From an uncultured Eubacterium sp. (GTDB lineage Bacteria; Bacillota; Clostridia; Oscillospirales; Acutalibacteraceae): DNA of 39,647 nucleotides. A program made the position numbers and the translations under genes. The DNA lies in assembly GCA_900542875.1 (NCBI GenBank), contig UQPH01000011.1, forward strand, positions 1-39,647, read 5' to 3'. Positions 38,305 to 39,647 of this stretch are shown piece after piece. How positions within the stretch are numbered: position 1 is the stretch's first letter; each line of letters starts with the position of its first letter. The notes under the pieces were generated by a model. It was not told the DNA's origin. It saw only the letters and a list, made by a program, of their open reading frames with translations, and ran no database searches.

Positions 38305-39334
38305 AATGTACTCCTCCTTCCCTAAGAAGCTTAGAACAGGTTTTTGTTATATAATCTATTCTCGGAAGAATAGAGTCATAGTCAATTCTCAGTGAACCTA
38401 TGATGCCGAGCGTTGCAAGTTGGTCATCATAGTATTTGAATTTTGATACCGACATTGTCGTGCTTTTAAGTTCGTATACGGGATTTTCGTCTCCGATAAA
38501 TAATACGTTGTTTAAGTTGCTTTTTGCAAAATTTGTGAGCATTTCATCGAGTTTTTTCTTTTCTGCCAGAAATGTCAGTATGCCGTACACTCCGTCACCG
38601 AACTCCTCTTGGGAGAGCAGTTTGTTTTGTCCTACGATTTTAAGCGTACCCCGGCTTGCTTCTCTGCACAGCGAACACAGTGAACTGAGCGCCGGAATCA
38701 TATCGAACATTCTGTCTCTGAGCACCGGAGCGGTGGACTGAATGAGGTTCATATTAATCTCGTTGAGTTGAGCACCGATGAAAAATTCTCTCGTAATAAT
38801 GTAAAACAGTTTTCTGAATTCATCGTCTATTACGCAAGGCATTTGGATAACCGAGGATTTGATTTTTCCGCCGACGGTAAGCATTACGAGCATTGCTTTT
38901 TTGTTTCCTGCGGGGATTAAATCAACGCCTTGCAGACAATCGTACTCGTCCTTTACCGTGCTGAAATATGCACAGCAACCTGAGGCATCGCTCATTAAGT
39001 CTGCCGCATCCGACAAAAGCCTTTCGGGGTCGGAGGCGTTTACACTGAGCACTTCGTCTGTTTTTTGCTTTTCATAAGGGGTGAGTTCTTTCGGAGTCAT
39101 CAGGTTATCTATATAATATCTGTATGATGCCTTTGTGGGAACTCTGCCGCCCGAGGTGTGTCGTTGGCACAGGTATCCGAGTTCTCCGAGAGAAGCCATA
39201 TCGTTTCTTATCGTTGCCGATGATATAGCATACGGCAAAAGTTGGCACAGGGTTTTTGAACCCATGGGCTCGCCGGTTTGAATATAATGTTGAATTATCA
39301 GTCCTAATATGTCAGACTGTCTGTTGCCTATCAT
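38297..39334 (-). CDS. hrcA: Heat-inducible transcription repressor HrcA
   Basis: 345 residues. Winged-helix N-terminus (QSDILGLIIQHYIQTGEPMG, then SSATIRNDMASLGELGYL, ..HTSGGRVPT) followed by the ligand/GroE-sensing domain. It binds the CIRCE operator at 39356-39382 and represses the operon at normal temperature. The ATG at 39334 has AAAGGAGG 7 nt upstream; a TTG two codons earlier falls too near that site. First gene of the operon, so it controls itself. Confidence 0.97.
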   Translation of the reverse strand: MIGNRQSDILGLIIQHYIQTGEPMGSKTLCQLLPYAISSATIRNDMASLGELGYLCQRHTSGGRVPTKASYRYYIDNLMTPKELTPYEKQKTDEVLSVNASDPERLLSDAADLMSDASGCCAYFSTVKDEYDCLQGVDLIPAGNKKAMLVMLTVGGKIKSSVIQMPCVIDDEFRKLFYIITREFFIGAQLNEINMNLIQSTAPVLRDRMFDMIPALSSLCSLCREASRGTLKIVGQNKLLSQEEFGDGVYGILTFLAEKKKLDEMLTNFAKSNLNNVLFIGDENPVYELKSTTMSVSKFKYYDDQLATLGIIGSLRIDYDSILPRIDYITKTCSKLLREGGVHYE

Positions 39335-39355
39335 ATTCAAACCTCCTTTTGCTTA

Positions 39356-39382
39356 TTAGCACTCTCAATACCCGAGTGCTAA
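39356..39382. promoter_or_regulatory. CIRCE operator
   Basis: Perfect consensus inverted repeat TTAGCACTC (39356-39364), 9-bp spacer, GAGTGCTAA (39374-39382), between the hrcA promoter and its ribosome site. HrcA binds here. Confidence 0.98.
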
Positions 39383-39392
39383 CTTTGTTATT

Positions 39393-39421
39393 ATAGTATA
39401 ACCAAAATTCATTTTTGTCAA
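39393..39421 (-). promoter_or_regulatory. Promoter of the hrcA-grpE-dnaK-dnaJ operon
   Basis: TTGACA (39416-39421), 17-bp spacer, TACTAT (39393-39398), so transcription begins within or next to CIRCE, as expected for HrcA repression. Confidence 0.8.
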
Positions 39422-39507
39422 TAGTTTTTTTGATATTTTTTTCAAAATTTTTATTTTGTTAGCAAATTATACGGTTAACTGCTAATATTATGCATTAAAA
39501 ACAGTAA

Positions 39508-39536
39508 TTGCAAAAGTAAAGGGATAATGCTATTAT
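39508..39536 (+). promoter_or_regulatory. Promoter of the right-edge gene
   Basis: TTGCAA (39508-39513), 17-bp spacer, TATTAT (39531-39536), about 50 nt before the ATG at 39587. Confidence 0.5.
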
Positions 39537-39586
39537 ATAGGTATAAATAAATACATACATTTTATATATTCCGTGAGGTGATGGGT

Positions 39587-39647
39587 ATGATTAAAATTAC
39601 GCCGGATACAACATTAAAGGACGCTATGGTAAATCCCATGGCAAAGG
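39587..39647 (+). CDS. Start of an unidentified gene (cut by the window edge)
   Basis: The first 20 codons read MIKITPDTTLKDAMVNPMAK. GAGGTG lies 6 nt before the ATG; an in-frame ATG 6 nt upstream directly abuts that site, so I prefer 39587. The start resembles DUF1858-like N-termini (I..DTTL.D.....P) only loosely, and not enough to name it. Divergent from the hrcA operon. Confidence 0.55.
   Translation, partial: MIKITPDTTLKDAMVNPMAK

Noticed and set aside
1..39647. CRISPR arrays, tRNA or rRNA genes, insertion sequences
   Set aside because: No regular repeat-spacer arrays, no cloverleaf-like segments and no transposase-like protein were recognised anywhere in the window.

Overview
The window reads as chromosomal DNA from a low-to-mid GC, spore-forming anaerobe of the Clostridia, most likely a gut Ruminococcaceae/Oscillospiraceae-type organism. 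The reasons are a Gram-positive heat-shock operon (hrcA-grpE-dnaK-dnaJ) behind a perfect CIRCE operator, strong AGGAGG-type ribosome sites, GTG/TTG starts, an FtsEX-PcsB division-hydrolase operon, the NifU-like/GGGtGRT gene pair of anaerobes, and an alpha/beta-type spore protein (SASP) fragment. The genus is inference.

Layout. (1) 1-2046 is an accessory corner: an AT-rich AAA ATPase with a nuclease-like tail, behind a promoter covered by three palindromes, next to a truncated SASP gene; this looks like an insertion scar. (2) 2047-21030 is all minus strand: NifU-like + GGGtGRT; guaB + a GDPD-like membrane protein; ftsE-ftsX-pcsB; then two further PcsB-like M23 hydrolases followed by queH-rarA-nth-aroK-like; a GPH sugar transporter + membrane-anchored unknown; an S1-domain protein + a membrane protein with a duplicated extracellular domain. 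(3) 21149-31225 is plus strand: a compact translation/cofactor operon (DUF951, prfA, a Sua5-CoaE fusion, M18 aminopeptidase, an RlmA-type methyltransferase) with overlapping or near-touching genes; a five-gene operon of a tiny membrane protein, GtrA, a GtrA-HAD phosphatase fusion, an MBL hydrolase and a tail-anchored metallophosphoesterase; and a TtcA-like tRNA thiolase. (4) 31295-39334 is minus strand again: a MATE exporter behind a terminator-containing leader, a Fluc fluoride channel, a lone phage-type lysis cassette, and the CIRCE-controlled heat-shock operon. A new plus-strand gene starts at the right edge.

Most worth following up: the GtrA / GtrA-HAD / MBL / phosphoesterase operon (possibly lipid-carrier or envelope phosphate metabolism), the riboswitch-like leader of the MATE gene (guanidine-IV class is the obvious candidate), the isolated lysis cassette, the NifU-like/GGGtGRT pair, and the SASP/AAA junction. 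No tRNA, rRNA, CRISPR array or transposase was recognised.
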